A DNA stretch of 46,553 nucleotides from an uncultured Spirochaetales bacterium (GTDB lineage Bacteria > Spirochaetota > Spirochaetia > Sphaerochaetales > Sphaerochaetaceae): the NCBI GenBank assembly GCA_902797395.1, contig CADBSO010000027.1:1-46553 (forward strand), given 5' to 3'. Below the pieces are notes generated by a model. The model was given only the letters and a program-made list of their open reading frames with translations, was not told where the DNA came from and searched no databases. A program made the position numbers and the translations under genes. Below, piece by piece: positions 26,439 through 35,511 of the stretch. Every line of letters starts with the position of its first letter. The stretch's first letter is position 1.

Positions 26439-27509
26439 GTGGCGGAGAAAAAGGATAAAAGCGATATAAGCAGGATCAAAAGCGAAAAGGAGATGCTTTT
26501 GGAGGAAGCCAGACTGAAAATTGAGAAGCAATTCGGAAAAGGCAGTCTCATGAAGCTGGGTGAGAATCCTAAGATGGATATAAAGGTCATTCCGTCTGGG
26601 TGTATTCTTCTTGATGATGCTTTGGGTGTTGGCGGATATCCTCAAGGGAGAATCATAGAAATATACGGTCCGGAATCATCGGGAAAAACCACGCTTGCAT
26701 TGCAGGCTGTCGCCCAATCGCAGAAAATGGGAGGCGTTGCGGCATTCATAGATGCGGAGCATGCGCTCGATCCGATTTATGCCAAGAAGATAGGCGTTGA
26801 TATAAATGAGTTGTGGATATCTCAGCCTGATAGCGGGGAACAGGCCCTTGAGCTTGCCGAATCGCTGATAAAGACAGGCGCCATAGATATAATGGTCATA
26901 GATAGCGTTGCCGCTCTTACGCCTATTGCGGAAATCGAAGGGGATATGGGCGATCAGCATGTCGGACTTCAGGCAAGGCTGATGAGTCAGGCTTTGAGGA
27001 AGCTGACATCGCTATTGTCAAAAAGCAATACCACTTTGATATTCATCAATCAGATAAGGATGAAGATAGGCGTCATGTTCGGAAATCCTGAAACGACTAC
27101 GGGTGGAAATGCGCTGAAATTCTATTCGTCGGTGAGGATAGAAGTTAGAAAGGGTGAAGCCATAACAAAGGGTGATGAGGCGATAGGAAACAAGGTCAAG
27201 ATAAAAATCGTCAAAAACAAGGTGGCTCCGCCATTTAGGAAATTCGAAGCTGATTTGTATTTTGGCGAGGGTTTGTCCGAGGAGGCTGCCCTTTCGGATG
27301 CCGCTGTCAGACTTGATGTTCTTCAAAAGAGCGGAAGCTGGTATGCCTACAAGGAGGAGAAGATAGCTCAAGGGCGTGAGAATCTCATACTTTACTTGAA
27401 AGCCAATCCTCAAGTCAAGGAAGAGATTGATCATGCCGTACGAGAGCTGATATTTTCTGATAAGTCAGGAACTGATAAGGCCGTATTGCCATCAGGCTCG
27501 GACCAGTAA
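26439..27509 (+). CDS. recA: Recombinase RecA
   Basis: RecA forms filaments on single-stranded DNA for strand exchange and SOS induction. The 356-residue protein has Walker [22 protein letters not shown], loop L1 [22 protein letters not shown] (in part), [21 protein letters not shown] for L2, and the C-terminal domain. The start is GTG 26439 with CAGGAG upstream, which is better than the open frame back to 26412. I looked for an SOS (LexA) operator in the 130-bp gap upstream and saw none that is convincing. RecX does not follow. Confidence 0.97.
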   Translation: MAEKKDKSDISRIKSEKEMLLEEARLKIEKQFGKGSLMKLGENPKMDIKVIPSGCILLDDALGVGGYPQGRIIEIYGPESSGKTTLALQAVAQSQKMGGVAAFIDAEHALDPIYAKKIGVDINELWISQPDSGEQALELAESLIKTGAIDIMVIDSVAALTPIAEIEGDMGDQHVGLQARLMSQALRKLTSLLSKSNTTLIFINQIRMKIGVMFGNPETTTGGNALKFYSSVRIEVRKGEAITKGDEAIGNKVKIKIVKNKVAPPFRKFEADLYFGEGLSEEAALSDAAVRLDVLQKSGSWYAYKEEKIAQGRENLILYLKANPQVKEEIDHAVRELIFSDKSGTDKAVLPSGSDQ

Positions 27510-27540
27510 TCGGTTTTGGGCGCTTTTTGGCAGCAGTTCA

Positions 27541-27728
27541 TTAAGGGCGCTTCTAAAAACCTCAGAGTCCGAACCTGCCAGACGCCTTTCCGTCCATAAA
27601 ACCGGCAAAAAGCCTCGAGAACGGTCAGTATTCCTGTTTCCCTTTTTTCTCGGAAAGGAAATTGCCGTTTTCCTGTCTCGAAAATCCGCAGATATTCTCA
27701 AATGACAGGTTTTTAGAAGCGCTCTTAA
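27541..27728. repeat. Family B dispersed inverted repeat, copy B3 (best-preserved ends)
   Basis: The left end TTAAGGGCGCTTCTAAAAACCT and the complement of the right end, TTAAGAGCGCTTCTAAAAACCT, agree at 21 of 22 positions. The 188-bp unit begins and ends with TTAA, which could be part of the element or a 4-bp target duplication. It fills most of the gap between the convergent recA and ankyrin genes. A GCGCT-CTTAAA-AGCGC hairpin straddles its right end. Confidence 0.8.
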
Positions 27729-27748
27729 AAGCGCCGTGGAATCATCAA

Positions 27749-28954
27749 TCAGATGATTGTGCTGAATATGCTGTCTATCATCTTTTCGTTTCCTGTCGCG
27801 GCAGCATAGCTGAACACGCTGTTGCCGTACAGGTCTCTTGCTTTCGTATCGGCGCCTGATTGCACTAGAAGGCTTGCGATTTCGCAGTCACCGCTATCAA
27901 TCGCATACATGAGGGCGCTTTTTCCAGTTATGTCTTTTGCATTCGCATTTGCTTTGGCTTTGAGAAGAGCCTTGATGATTTCAAGCTGGTTTGCTTTCGT
28001 TTGGGAAATGGCGACTATAAGGGCTGTTCTTCCGTAGTCATCAATCGAGTCCGGATTGCAATGAAGATCGATCAGCGCTTTGACGGATTCCGGATTCCCT
28101 TTTCGTACTGCGATTATCAGAGCATTGCCATTGGAGTTGTCCGTATCACTCATGTCTGCGCCTGATCTCGCAAGAAGCCTTATCATTCTTCCTGAAAGCG
28201 GCGACTCCGATCCGGCGGCGTGCAATATGGCCGAAAGCCCGTCCTTGTCCTTGGCTTTCAGATTCGCTCCGGCTTTGATGAGGATTTCCGCAACTTGCGG
28301 ATTCGCATTTTGAACTGCTTTTATCAAAGGTGTGGTTCCGCTCGCGCCGCGGTTCACCATTGCTCCGGAATCGCACAAAGCCTTGATTTTGTTCGGATCC
28401 GCATTTTTGACGCATACGGCATAGTGGAGCGGTGTCAGTCCATCTTCGGATATTTCATTTGCGTTGCATCCAAGAGATGCGAGCAGCCGTATGGTTTCCG
28501 CATTGCCGTGCGCCGCAGCGAAATGCATGGGGGACCATCCGTTGTTGCTCCTGGCGTTGAGATCCGCTCCTCTGCTGGCGAGGAGTCTGATGACTTCATC
28601 GTTGGAATAGCATGCGGCATACATTATTGGAGTCCATCCTGCCGAATCCTTCGCATTGATTTGCGCATGATTATCCAGAAGCAGCCTGACTATGGACGCA
28701 TCGCATTTTCCCGCCGCGATCATCAGCGGCGTAGCATCCATATCGGACTTGGAATTCGGATTGGCGCCGTGCCTTAGCAGAACGGATACATCCTCAAGAG
28801 CGGGACTATCGCAATCGCGCAGGTACTGATGCAGGTTCTTATCCATGGCCGTATGATCAAACCCCGGACCATGCTTGAGCGGGAGGATTTCAGGTGCTGA
28901 AAAGCCGAAGACGCATGACATTGCCAATATAGCAAGGAGAAGTACTTTTTTCAT
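27749..28954 (-). CDS. Exported ankyrin-repeat protein
   Basis: A signal peptide (KKVLLLAILAMSCVFGFSA) precedes about ten ankyrin repeats of ~33 residues spanning ~35-395. Recognisable units include GWTPIMYAACYSNDEVIRLL, GLTPLHYAV and GRTALIVAISQ. Ankyrin repeats bind protein partners, so this is probably a periplasmic or surface scaffold. No catalytic domain is visible. AAGGA nine bases upstream supports the ATG. The 308-bp gap upstream, up to radC, holds repeat B4, a promoter candidate and a 22-bp palindrome. Confidence 0.9.
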   Translation of the reverse strand: MKKVLLLAILAMSCVFGFSAPEILPLKHGPGFDHTAMDKNLHQYLRDCDSPALEDVSVLLRHGANPNSKSDMDATPLMIAAGKCDASIVRLLLDNHAQINAKDSAGWTPIMYAACYSNDEVIRLLASRGADLNARSNNGWSPMHFAAAHGNAETIRLLASLGCNANEISEDGLTPLHYAVCVKNADPNKIKALCDSGAMVNRGASGTTPLIKAVQNANPQVAEILIKAGANLKAKDKDGLSAILHAAGSESPLSGRMIRLLARSGADMSDTDNSNGNALIIAVRKGNPESVKALIDLHCNPDSIDDYGRTALIVAISQTKANQLEIIKALLKAKANANAKDITGKSALMYAIDSGDCEIASLLVQSGADTKARDLYGNSVFSYAAATGNEKMIDSIFSTII

Positions 28955-28968
28955 TTTGCGTTCCTTTG

Positions 28969-29135
28969 TTGGAGGGCGCTTCCGAAAACCTGCTGTTCAG
29001 AAGAATCGCCTGCAGGTGTTTCAGATGCGGAAAACCGCATGGCGTCATCGTATTCTGCCGCTTTCGGATGATTTTTCAAATCTGAAAGCTGTCGGCGAAA
29101 TCAGACTTTGCCCGAGGTTCTCAGGAATGACCTAA
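28969..29135. repeat. Family B dispersed inverted repeat, copy B4 (ankyrin gene leader)
   Basis: The left end GGAGGGCGCTTCCGAAAACCTG is typical of the family. The right end, complemented, reads TTAGGTCATTCCTGAGAACC and is more diverged. The internal GGCGAAATCAGACTTTG (29093-29109) matches copy B2. It ends 14 bp before the ankyrin start and starts at the -10 box of the promoter candidate, so it would make up nearly the whole leader. Confidence 0.65.
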
Positions 29136-29163
29136 AATTACCATAAATTCCCTTTTTTTTCAA
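29135..29163 (-). promoter_or_regulatory. Sigma70-type promoter candidate for the ankyrin gene
   Basis: On the minus strand TTGAAA (29163-29158) and TAATTT (29140-29135) are 17 bases apart, directed at the ankyrin gene. The predicted transcript would begin near 29128 and run through repeat B4. Confidence 0.4.
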
Positions 29164-29251
29164 TCGTTGGGCGGAATCGCTCAGCTATTGGGTAGCGGTA
29201 TGCGCCCGTTTCTTGCGCTGATGCGATGTCTGATTTGATGGTCGGCAAGAT

Positions 29252-29273
29252 ACTTCAATTGATCAATTGAAGT
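29252..29273. repeat. 22-bp perfect palindrome over the radC stop codon
   Basis: ACTTCAATTGA is followed at once by its complement TCAATTGAAGT, with no loop. The radC stop codon (29265-29263) lies at the centre. No U-run follows, so it is not a standard terminator; a protein-binding site is possible. Confidence 0.6.
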
Positions 29274-29961
29274 CCACTGTGTTGTGCTCTGCAAATGAAT
29301 AGTAGTTTCCTCTGCCGAATATGATGTGGTCAATGACCTTTATTCCTATTATCCTGCCGGCTTTCTGGAGCGTTTTCGTTGTGTCGATGTCCGCTTTGGA
29401 CGGATGGACATCCCCCGTGGGGTGGTTGTGCGCGATGATTATGCTTATCGCTCTTGCTTCTATTGCTTTTGAGAACACTTCGCGCGGATGAATCAGCGTT
29501 TGGTTTGCCAAGCCTATGCTTATGACATTCACGCTTGTCGCCTCGTTTGCGGCATTCAACGCTATCATGATGAAGTGCTCTTGCGTTTCTTCTTCATATG
29601 CTTCCAGAATCCTATGGCAGTCGGATGGGCTTTTTATCCTGTTTTTTGTCATGTGCTTTCTTCTGAAAAGCTCAAAACCGGCTATTATGCCGGATGCTTT
29701 TGCCGTTTTTATTCCGCGGACCGCCTTCAAATCGGCGAATATCCTGTCGAGGCTTTCGTTTTGCGATAGCGCTCTGCTCACTTCATTGATGAGAGTGAGG
29801 TTTCTCGCGTTATCGTTGCATATTCCCAACATGAGTTTTATCAGCACTGTATCCGATAGCGAGGCCAATCCGTCGGATTCCAGCTTTTCCCTCGGCAGCT
29901 TCGCGTCTGTTTCGCCGAGCGTGTTCGCGGTTTCCATTTGCTTGTCATCATATTCGATCAT
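29263..29961 (-). CDS. radC: RadC/YsnA family JAB-domain protein
   Basis: The 232-residue protein begins with the family's LPREKLESDGLASLSDTVLI region and a helix-hairpin-helix-like VRGIKTAKASGI. It ends in a JAB/MPN-type metal site, IIAHNHPTGDVHPSKADID (His-x-His...Asp). Despite its name, a role in DNA repair is not established for the family; the JAB fold suggests a metallohydrolase. The start at ATG 29961 is uncertain. ATG 29937 also fits, and the frame stays open to 30051 through a repeat. No other repair gene is adjacent except recA further along. Confidence 0.88.
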   Translation of the reverse strand: MIEYDDKQMETANTLGETDAKLPREKLESDGLASLSDTVLIKLMLGICNDNARNLTLINEVSRALSQNESLDRIFADLKAVRGIKTAKASGIIAGFELFRRKHMTKNRIKSPSDCHRILEAYEEETQEHFIMIALNAANEATSVNVISIGLANQTLIHPREVFSKAIEARAISIIIAHNHPTGDVHPSKADIDTTKTLQKAGRIIGIKVIDHIIFGRGNYYSFAEHNTVDFN

Positions 29962-29969
29962 AATGCTTA

Positions 29970-30072
29970 TATTTGCTTTGAAAACCGCAAATTGTCTCAT
30001 GGGGTTGGTGATTTTGCGTCCTGGAAATTCGCATGAACCCCCAAGCGGCATCTTTTTTGGAAGCGTCCTTTT
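29970..30072. repeat. Family B dispersed inverted repeat, copy B5 (degenerate, radC/glnN gap)
   Basis: The right end TTTTTTGGAAGCGTCCTTTTGAA (30052-30074) is typical. The left partner GCTTTGAAAACCGC (29975-29988) is diverged. The copy lies between the divergent radC and glutamine synthetase genes, close to both start codons. Confidence 0.45.
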
Positions 30073-30120
30073 GAAAAATCTCGCAAAAAAAACGGAAATG
30101 TTGTATCATATGGCGCTATT

Positions 30121-32202
30121 ATGAAACGAGTTCAAAATACAATTTTTGCAATGCAATCCGTCAAGGATTTCGCTTCCTTGTGTTTTACCGATAATGTTAT
30201 TCGCGAGCTCATAGACGCTGAGCATTTCTCCGAGCTTGTGAGGGTCAGGAGCGGCAGGGGCGGAATGTCTAAGGATCTTCTTTCGGTAATGAGCAGGGCG
30301 CTCAGGGATTGGGCGCTTAAGATGGGGGCGACGCATTACATGCATTGGTTCCAGCCGTTGACTATGCATGTTGCGGGGAAGCAGAATAGCCTGATTAAGA
30401 TCTCGCGCGATAACGCCGTATATGATTTGTCGGCCGATGATCTTCTTTTTGGCGAGAGCGATGCGTCTTCCTTGCCTTCCGGAGGACTCAGGAGCACTTT
30501 TGAGGCGAGAGGAGTTTTGGAATGGGATCTTACCTCATTTGCGTTCATAAAGGAATACAGGGGCGGGAGAATATTGTATATTCCGACCAAATTCACCACA
30601 TTCGGCAATCAGGCGCTTGATTTGAAATCACCTCTTTTGTCATCCATATCAAGTCTGCGCAAGAATGCGATTCCCCTTGTCAATCTCGTGAATTCCGCTT
30701 TGGGATTGAAGGAAACGCATGGCATGAGGGTTATGGTTGGACCGGAACAGGAGTTTTTTCTGGTTGATAGGGGGTATTATGAAAAGCGTCCCGATCTTGC
30801 TCTTACCGGCAAGACCGTTTTGGGCTCTGTTGGAACGATAGGCGAGTATTCCGTAGAGCACTATTTCGGAGGCTTGTCCGAGCGTGTGCAGTGCTTTCTT
30901 CAGGATTTGAACAAGAGCCTTTTCAAAATAGGCATCATTCCTTCGACTCAGCACAGGGAAGCCGCGCCCAATCAGTTTGAAGTGGCCCTTCATTATGATG
31001 AGTGCAACATCATTAGCGATAAGAATCTGATAATGCAGGAGATGATGGCGGACATAGCCAGTCATTACGGGCTTGTCGTTCTTTTCGACGAGAAGCCTTA
31101 TGCAGGTGTGAACGGATCCGGAAAACACACCAATTGGTCTGTGGGAATCGACGGCGGCGCGAATCTTTTCTCTCCGGGCGAGACGAGGGAGGAGATGATA
31201 AGGTTTCTTTTCTTTGTAAGCGTTTTCGTTGCGGCTGTGGATGAGTACCAGGATCTTCTCAGGTGTTCGGTGGCTTCGTATTCGAATGATGCCAGGCTTT
31301 CAAAGAAAGAGGCGCCTCCTTGCGTCATGTCCGTGTATCTCGGCGACAATGTGAATGGAATACTGGATTCCGGTTTCGCTGGAATACGCAATGCCAGCAT
31401 ATCCAAGAGAAATGGAATCAATTCGGATAGGAACAGGACATCACCTATTGCATTCACCGGAAACAAGTTTGAATTCAGAGCCACTGGAAGCAGCCAGTCG
31501 ATTTCAACGGTATGCGCTTTCATAAATGCGGCTTTTTCTTCCGTTTGCAAACGCGTTTACGACGAGATGAGCAAGGACGAGGTCAATGCCGACGAGATAT
31601 GCATTTTCGCGGAGAAGCTGTATAAATCGCATTCCAGAATCGTGTATAATGACAATTGCTACTCTCCCGCATGGCTTGAGGAGGCTGCAAGACGCGGGCT
31701 TGAGAAACTCGATACGGCTTTGCAGGCCATACCTGCGTTGACTAGGGATAAGAACGTGCGAATGTTCGAATCGCTTGGCATATTCACAAAGCCAGAGCTT
31801 GAAAGCCGCCGCAATGTGATGGTCTCGGCATATATAAGGGATGTGAGGCTGGAGGCTACCGTAATGGTGGAAATGGTCAACAGGAGCATCATACCTGCAG
31901 TTAGGGATGAGATCAGGAGAAACAGCGAGTGTCTGCAAGTCTCCGATATCGGACCTGTCGGGCAGTTTGATGCCATTAGGAGCGGTTTTGCGGCTCTGGC
32001 GTCTGCGGTTTGCGATTTGGAGAAGGCGCTTCGCAGCCTGGATGGAATTGATGAGTTCAGCTTGGATGACGCTTTGCTTGCTCAGAGCAGGCTGGTTCCG
32101 CTGCTGGACCGGACAAGAGCCATTGCGAACGATCTGGAGAGGCATGTCGATAAGAGGGCCTGGCCGTTTCCATCATATGATGCGCTGCTGTATAAGATAT
32201 GA
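30121..32202 (+). CDS. glnN: Glutamine synthetase, type III
   Basis: The enzyme makes glutamine from glutamate, ammonia and ATP and is the main ammonia-assimilation step in the cytoplasm. At 693 residues it fits the long GSIII class, which forms dodecamers, and not the ~470-residue GSI. Motifs include WFQPLT, GPEQEFFLVD, STQHREAAPNQFEVA, GSGKHTNWSVG and NRTSPIAFTGNKFEFRATGSSQS. The ATG at 30121 follows a TATCAT (30104-30109) by only 11 bases and has no ribosome site, so the transcript may be leaderless. No P-II or ammonium transporter gene is nearby. Confidence 0.96.
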   Translation: MKRVQNTIFAMQSVKDFASLCFTDNVIRELIDAEHFSELVRVRSGRGGMSKDLLSVMSRALRDWALKMGATHYMHWFQPLTMHVAGKQNSLIKISRDNAVYDLSADDLLFGESDASSLPSGGLRSTFEARGVLEWDLTSFAFIKEYRGGRILYIPTKFTTFGNQALDLKSPLLSSISSLRKNAIPLVNLVNSALGLKETHGMRVMVGPEQEFFLVDRGYYEKRPDLALTGKTVLGSVGTIGEYSVEHYFGGLSERVQCFLQDLNKSLFKIGIIPSTQHREAAPNQFEVALHYDECNIISDKNLIMQEMMADIASHYGLVVLFDEKPYAGVNGSGKHTNWSVGIDGGANLFSPGETREEMIRFLFFVSVFVAAVDEYQDLLRCSVASYSNDARLSKKEAPPCVMSVYLGDNVNGILDSGFAGIRNASISKRNGINSDRNRTSPIAFTGNKFEFRATGSSQSISTVCAFINAAFSSVCKRVYDEMSKDEVNADEICIFAEKLYKSHSRIVYNDNCYSPAWLEEAARRGLEKLDTALQAIPALTRDKNVRMFESLGIFTKPELESRRNVMVSAYIRDVRLEATVMVEMVNRSIIPAVRDEIRRNSECLQVSDIGPVGQFDAIRSGFAALASAVCDLEKALRSLDGIDEFSLDDALLAQSRLVPLLDRTRAIANDLERHVDKRAWPFPSYDALLYKI

Positions 32203-32205
32203 CAT

Positions 32206-33414
32206 ATGAGCAGACTGGGGTTGTTCTTGCGTCTGTCTTCGAAGCTTGCCTTGAGGGGCAGGCTTTCTCTTTCCCTGCTTCTCGCTTCGGTATGCCTTCT
32301 CAGTTTCATATTTGTCGTTTCGCTCTCAATGCTTTTGAGTTTGCAGAAAGATCAGATTGATGTTATAAGGGATGTTTTGGATTTTGATTTTCAGGTCTCC
32401 AAGACGGATGAGGCCGAGCGGGTATTGCGGGATTTGAAGGGCGTTGGCGGAATATATTTGTGTTGCGATATTGCCGTTTTCGGCGGCGACTCGGATTCTT
32501 TTTTGAACAAGAGGTTTTGTCCTGCCGAGCTTTTTGACAATAGCAGGTTCCGAAGCAAATTCGATCGTCTTCCCTATGCCTGTCCGACGTCTTCGTTCTC
32601 ATTCGTGTCGTCTTTTCTGCCGGCATTGAAACATGGCGATTCGTTTTATGTGGCAAAAGGCGCGAACGGGCGAGCCAATATATTCAAAGATGATTTCAGT
32701 CGCGCCAATCTTTTCTTGTCTTCTTATGCGATGCTTGATGGCATGGCATTTGAGAACATATTCGTTTCCGATGGCGCAAACGGGACTTCATCTCCTCCCG
32801 AAAACGCCTTGAAGGTCGATTCCTTCGGTTCGGAGAGGTTTTTGAATCCGAAGATAAGGTCGGCTGGCGATTTGTTCTATGGAATATATGCGGATGATTT
32901 CAACCGCGTAGCGAGACAGCTGAGGAGCTCCGGCATTGAATACAGGACCTATATGGGTATAAGCAGGAGCATATGTTCCGCCCTGATGATCGAGCGGGTG
33001 CTGTTCTTTTTCATATTGCTGTTTCTGCTTGTGATATTGGTCGCGCTGATCTACAGGCTGTTCATCAGGTTTCTCGCAGAAGACAGGAGAAAGGCCGCTA
33101 TTCTGATGATCTTGGGAATGGATAGGCGGCAGTCGCTTGGTGTTTTTTCGGTGCCTTGCGCCGCGCTCACGTTCGTTTCTATTGTTTTTGGCAGTTTGAT
33201 GGGCTGTCTGTTCATTACGCGAGATGGAATAAGAAAGTCCGTATTCGATTTTTTGTTCAAATCCATGTCCGGAATGGGATTTCGCGTTTCATATCCTTTT
33301 GTTTGCGTGTTTGTTTTGGTTTCGTCATGCATTGTGCTGGCGATGCATTATGCCATTTTCGCGAAGATGAGCAAGACGGATGTGATTGGAATTGTGAAAA
33401 GCAGGGGGGAATGA
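32206..33414 (+). CDS. FtsX-like ABC transporter permease (first subunit)
   Basis: The 402-residue protein has one membrane span near residues 20-45, a ~215-residue extracytoplasmic domain, and three more spans near 263-290, 310-340 and 355-382. That is the four-span MacB/LolC/FtsX layout. EDRRKAAILMILGMDRR matches the cytoplasmic coupling region. With the ATPase at 33411 and the permease at 34131 it forms a complete exporter of lipoprotein-release or related type. The substrate cannot be told. It begins three bases after the glutamine synthetase stop and overlaps the ATPase as ATGA. Confidence 0.82.
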   Translation: MSRLGLFLRLSSKLALRGRLSLSLLLASVCLLSFIFVVSLSMLLSLQKDQIDVIRDVLDFDFQVSKTDEAERVLRDLKGVGGIYLCCDIAVFGGDSDSFLNKRFCPAELFDNSRFRSKFDRLPYACPTSSFSFVSSFLPALKHGDSFYVAKGANGRANIFKDDFSRANLFLSSYAMLDGMAFENIFVSDGANGTSSPPENALKVDSFGSERFLNPKIRSAGDLFYGIYADDFNRVARQLRSSGIEYRTYMGISRSICSALMIERVLFFFILLFLLVILVALIYRLFIRFLAEDRRKAAILMILGMDRRQSLGVFSVPCAALTFVSIVFGSLMGCLFITRDGIRKSVFDFLFKSMSGMGFRVSYPFVCVFVLVSSCIVLAMHYAIFAKMSKTDVIGIVKSRGE

Positions 33415-34124
33415 GAATGGAATCCGAATGCATTGCGGATTTTGAGCCGGTGTTGAGTTGCAGGGGCGTGTTCAAATCCTTTGATGACGGCTCAGGGAAC
33501 AGGATAAGCATATTGGAGGATGTTGATTTGGATGTTGCTCCTGGAGATTTGATATCCATTTGCGGCAAGTCCGGCAGCGGGAAGTCGACGCTTCTTCATA
33601 TCATATCATCGCTTTTGAAACCGGATTCGGGATGCGTTTTGCTTGATGGAAAGGATGTGTATGCGATGCGTGATAAGGAAATCATGCGGTTGCGGCGGAA
33701 TGCGCTCGGCTTTGTTTTTCAGGACAATATGCTTCTTGAGGATATCACTGTTGAAGAGAACATCATCCTTCCGGCTCAGATTGCCGGTGTTCTGACACCG
33801 GATGTGAGAGCCAGGATCGCCGATCTTGCAAAGGAGATGGGAATAGACGGGATCATGGCAAGACGCGCCGGCCTGATATCATCCGGGGAGAAAAGCAGGG
33901 TTTCGCTTCTTAGAGCCATATCCGTTGGAAAGAGGATCATCTTCCTTGATGAGCCGACCGGAGCTCTTGATAGTGAAAACGCCAGGGCCGTTGAAGAGCT
34001 GATCATAAGCCTTGCCGGAAGTCTTGGCATGGCTTTCGTGTATGTTACGCATGATGATGCGTTTGCGAAACGCGCCGGAAAGCGGTTTGCGATATCCGAA
34101 AAGCGCTTGATAAGAAGAGGCTGA
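33411..34124 (+). CDS. ABC transporter ATP-binding protein (LolD/MacB type)
   Basis: The 237-residue ATPase energises the flanking FtsX-like permeases. It has Walker A CGKSGSGKSTLLH, Q-loop VFQDNMLLEDITVEEN, Walker B IIFLDEPTGALD and the switch His in VTHDD. The signature is ISSGEKSRVSLLRA, where the family's LSGGEQQR has Ser in place of the first Gly and Lys-Ser after Glu. ATG 33411 follows AGGGGGGA and overlaps the upstream stop. A longer frame back to 33156 lies inside the permease. Confidence 0.88.
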   Translation: MRMESECIADFEPVLSCRGVFKSFDDGSGNRISILEDVDLDVAPGDLISICGKSGSGKSTLLHIISSLLKPDSGCVLLDGKDVYAMRDKEIMRLRRNALGFVFQDNMLLEDITVEENIILPAQIAGVLTPDVRARIADLAKEMGIDGIMARRAGLISSGEKSRVSLLRAISVGKRIIFLDEPTGALDSENARAVEELIISLAGSLGMAFVYVTHDDAFAKRAGKRFAISEKRLIRRG

Positions 34125-34130
34125 TGATTC

Positions 34131-35297
34131 ATGGTTAGGAGTTTTCTCAAATCCCTTGTGTTCAAAAGGGCTATTTACGCGGATTCGTGGATCATGCTCC
34201 TTTCGTCATTTGTCTTGTCGTTCGTAATGGCGTTTTCGTTCTCGATGGCTTACTCGCTGATAAGGATAAACCGCTTGTTCCTTTATCAGGACATGATTGT
34301 GGAAAGCGATTTGGATTCCGAACAGAAGGAATATCTTGACAGACTGGCTGATGAGGGCAGGGTCGGGGAATGCAATCTCGTGGGCAATCTCTATGGCGTT
34401 CTCGAGACGAAGGCCGATTTCGGATTCGCGCGTCTTAAGGAAGTTGATTCCGATTATTTTTCAAAGGAGAAGCTCTCGTTGCTTCATCTTGCGCAAGCGC
34501 CGCGTGACAAGCAGGGTTTTGTGATTTCCTCCATCCTGGCGGACCGGCTTCATGTGGCGGAAGGCGATAGGCTGGCCTTTGTGGATTCCTCAAGCGGCAG
34601 GGCAATCGTATATGAGGTCATATCGGTTTTCGAGACAGGCCTGAGCGCTTTTGACGAGAAATCGGCGTTTCTTGTAAGATCGAAGGAGCTGAGAAACGGT
34701 TTGGGGCAGGATAGGATATATTCCGGCTCGCGAAGCTATGAGGTTGTGTTTCCGAATAGCGTATCCATCAGGATGTTCGGAAGATCCGCTTATGACGGAT
34801 ATGACCCTGCTCTGATTCGGGATATATATTCCAGTCCGATTTCGGATAAGGCGGCTATGCCGCGACAATCGCAGGCGCAGATAATCAATTCCGTAGACAG
34901 CATACGCTTTGTTCTGCTTTTGTTCGTTGCGCTCTCGGTTTGCTACGTGTTCGCTTTCATAAGGAACTTCCAGCGGCGATCCGAAAGCGTTGTGAGGACA
35001 TATCGGCTTTTGGGATGCGGCCGGATCGGACTGCTTGAGGGCATATCGCTGCTGTGCATATCGTCAGCGTCCATGCTTACTGGGATGATATCGGGCATGT
35101 TGTTCTGCTGGCTGTTGAAAAGCGTTTTGTCTATGCTTGGGGATTGGGGCATCGTATCGCTGGATTATTATGTTTTGAAATTTCCAATCCGCATTCCGTT
35201 TGGCGATTTGATGATATGTTTTTCCCTTGTCATTGGTGCTTTGGCATTGGCTCGTTTTATTGATTTTTGCATAAAAAAGCTAAAAGGAGTATCATAA
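34131..35297 (+). CDS. FtsX-like ABC transporter permease (second subunit)
   Basis: The 388-residue protein repeats the design of the first permease: one span near 15-40, a ~210-residue outer domain, then spans near 255-280, 298-325 and 350-377. RRSESVVRTYRLLGCGRIGLLEGISLL is the coupling segment. Sequence similarity between the two subunits is low, so the exporter is heterodimeric. It starts six bases after the ATPase stop and ends 21 bp before tRNA-Arg. Confidence 0.8.
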   Translation: MVRSFLKSLVFKRAIYADSWIMLLSSFVLSFVMAFSFSMAYSLIRINRLFLYQDMIVESDLDSEQKEYLDRLADEGRVGECNLVGNLYGVLETKADFGFARLKEVDSDYFSKEKLSLLHLAQAPRDKQGFVISSILADRLHVAEGDRLAFVDSSSGRAIVYEVISVFETGLSAFDEKSAFLVRSKELRNGLGQDRIYSGSRSYEVVFPNSVSIRMFGRSAYDGYDPALIRDIYSSPISDKAAMPRQSQAQIINSVDSIRFVLLLFVALSVCYVFAFIRNFQRRSESVVRTYRLLGCGRIGLLEGISLLCISSASMLTGMISGMLFCWLLKSVLSMLGDWGIVSLDYYVLKFPIRIPFGDLMICFSLVIGALALARFIDFCIKKLKGVS

Positions 35298-35318
35298 TAG
35301 GGTTATCATGGATGACAT

Positions 35319-35392
35319 GTTCCCGTAGCTCAGCTGGATAGAGCATTTCCCTCCTAAGGAAAGGGTCAGGCGTTCGAATCGCCTCGGGGACA
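35319..35392 (+). tRNA. tRNA-Arg (CCT anticodon)
   Basis: The 74-nt cloverleaf has acceptor strands GTTCCCG and CGGGGAC with one G-U pair, D-arm AGCTCAGCTGGATAGAGC, anticodon loop CTCCTAA with anticodon CCT, and T-arm GGCGTTCGAATCGCC. The discriminator is A at 35392. The bases after it are TTT, so CCA is not encoded and must be added by a nucleotidyltransferase. It reads AGG, a codon used very often in this window. Confidence 0.95.
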
Positions 35393-35414
35393 TTTTTCTT
35401 TTTGGGCGCCTGTT

Positions 35415-35454
35415 GGTGGGCGCTTCCAAAAACCTGCTGTTCAAATGCCCTTAA
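35415..35454. repeat. Family B end fragment, copy B6
   Basis: GGTGGGCGCTTCCAAAAACCTGCTGTTCA closely matches the left end of copy B4. It is followed by AAATGCCCTTAA, which looks like an outer right end, as if the interior had been deleted. It lies between tRNA-Arg and the YqeB-RNase H gene, 57 bp before that start. Confidence 0.55.
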
Positions 35455-35511
35455 AGCTTCTCTTTTCAGGCTGCAGCGCTAATACATACTGGCTATTGAG
35501 GTGTGAGACAT

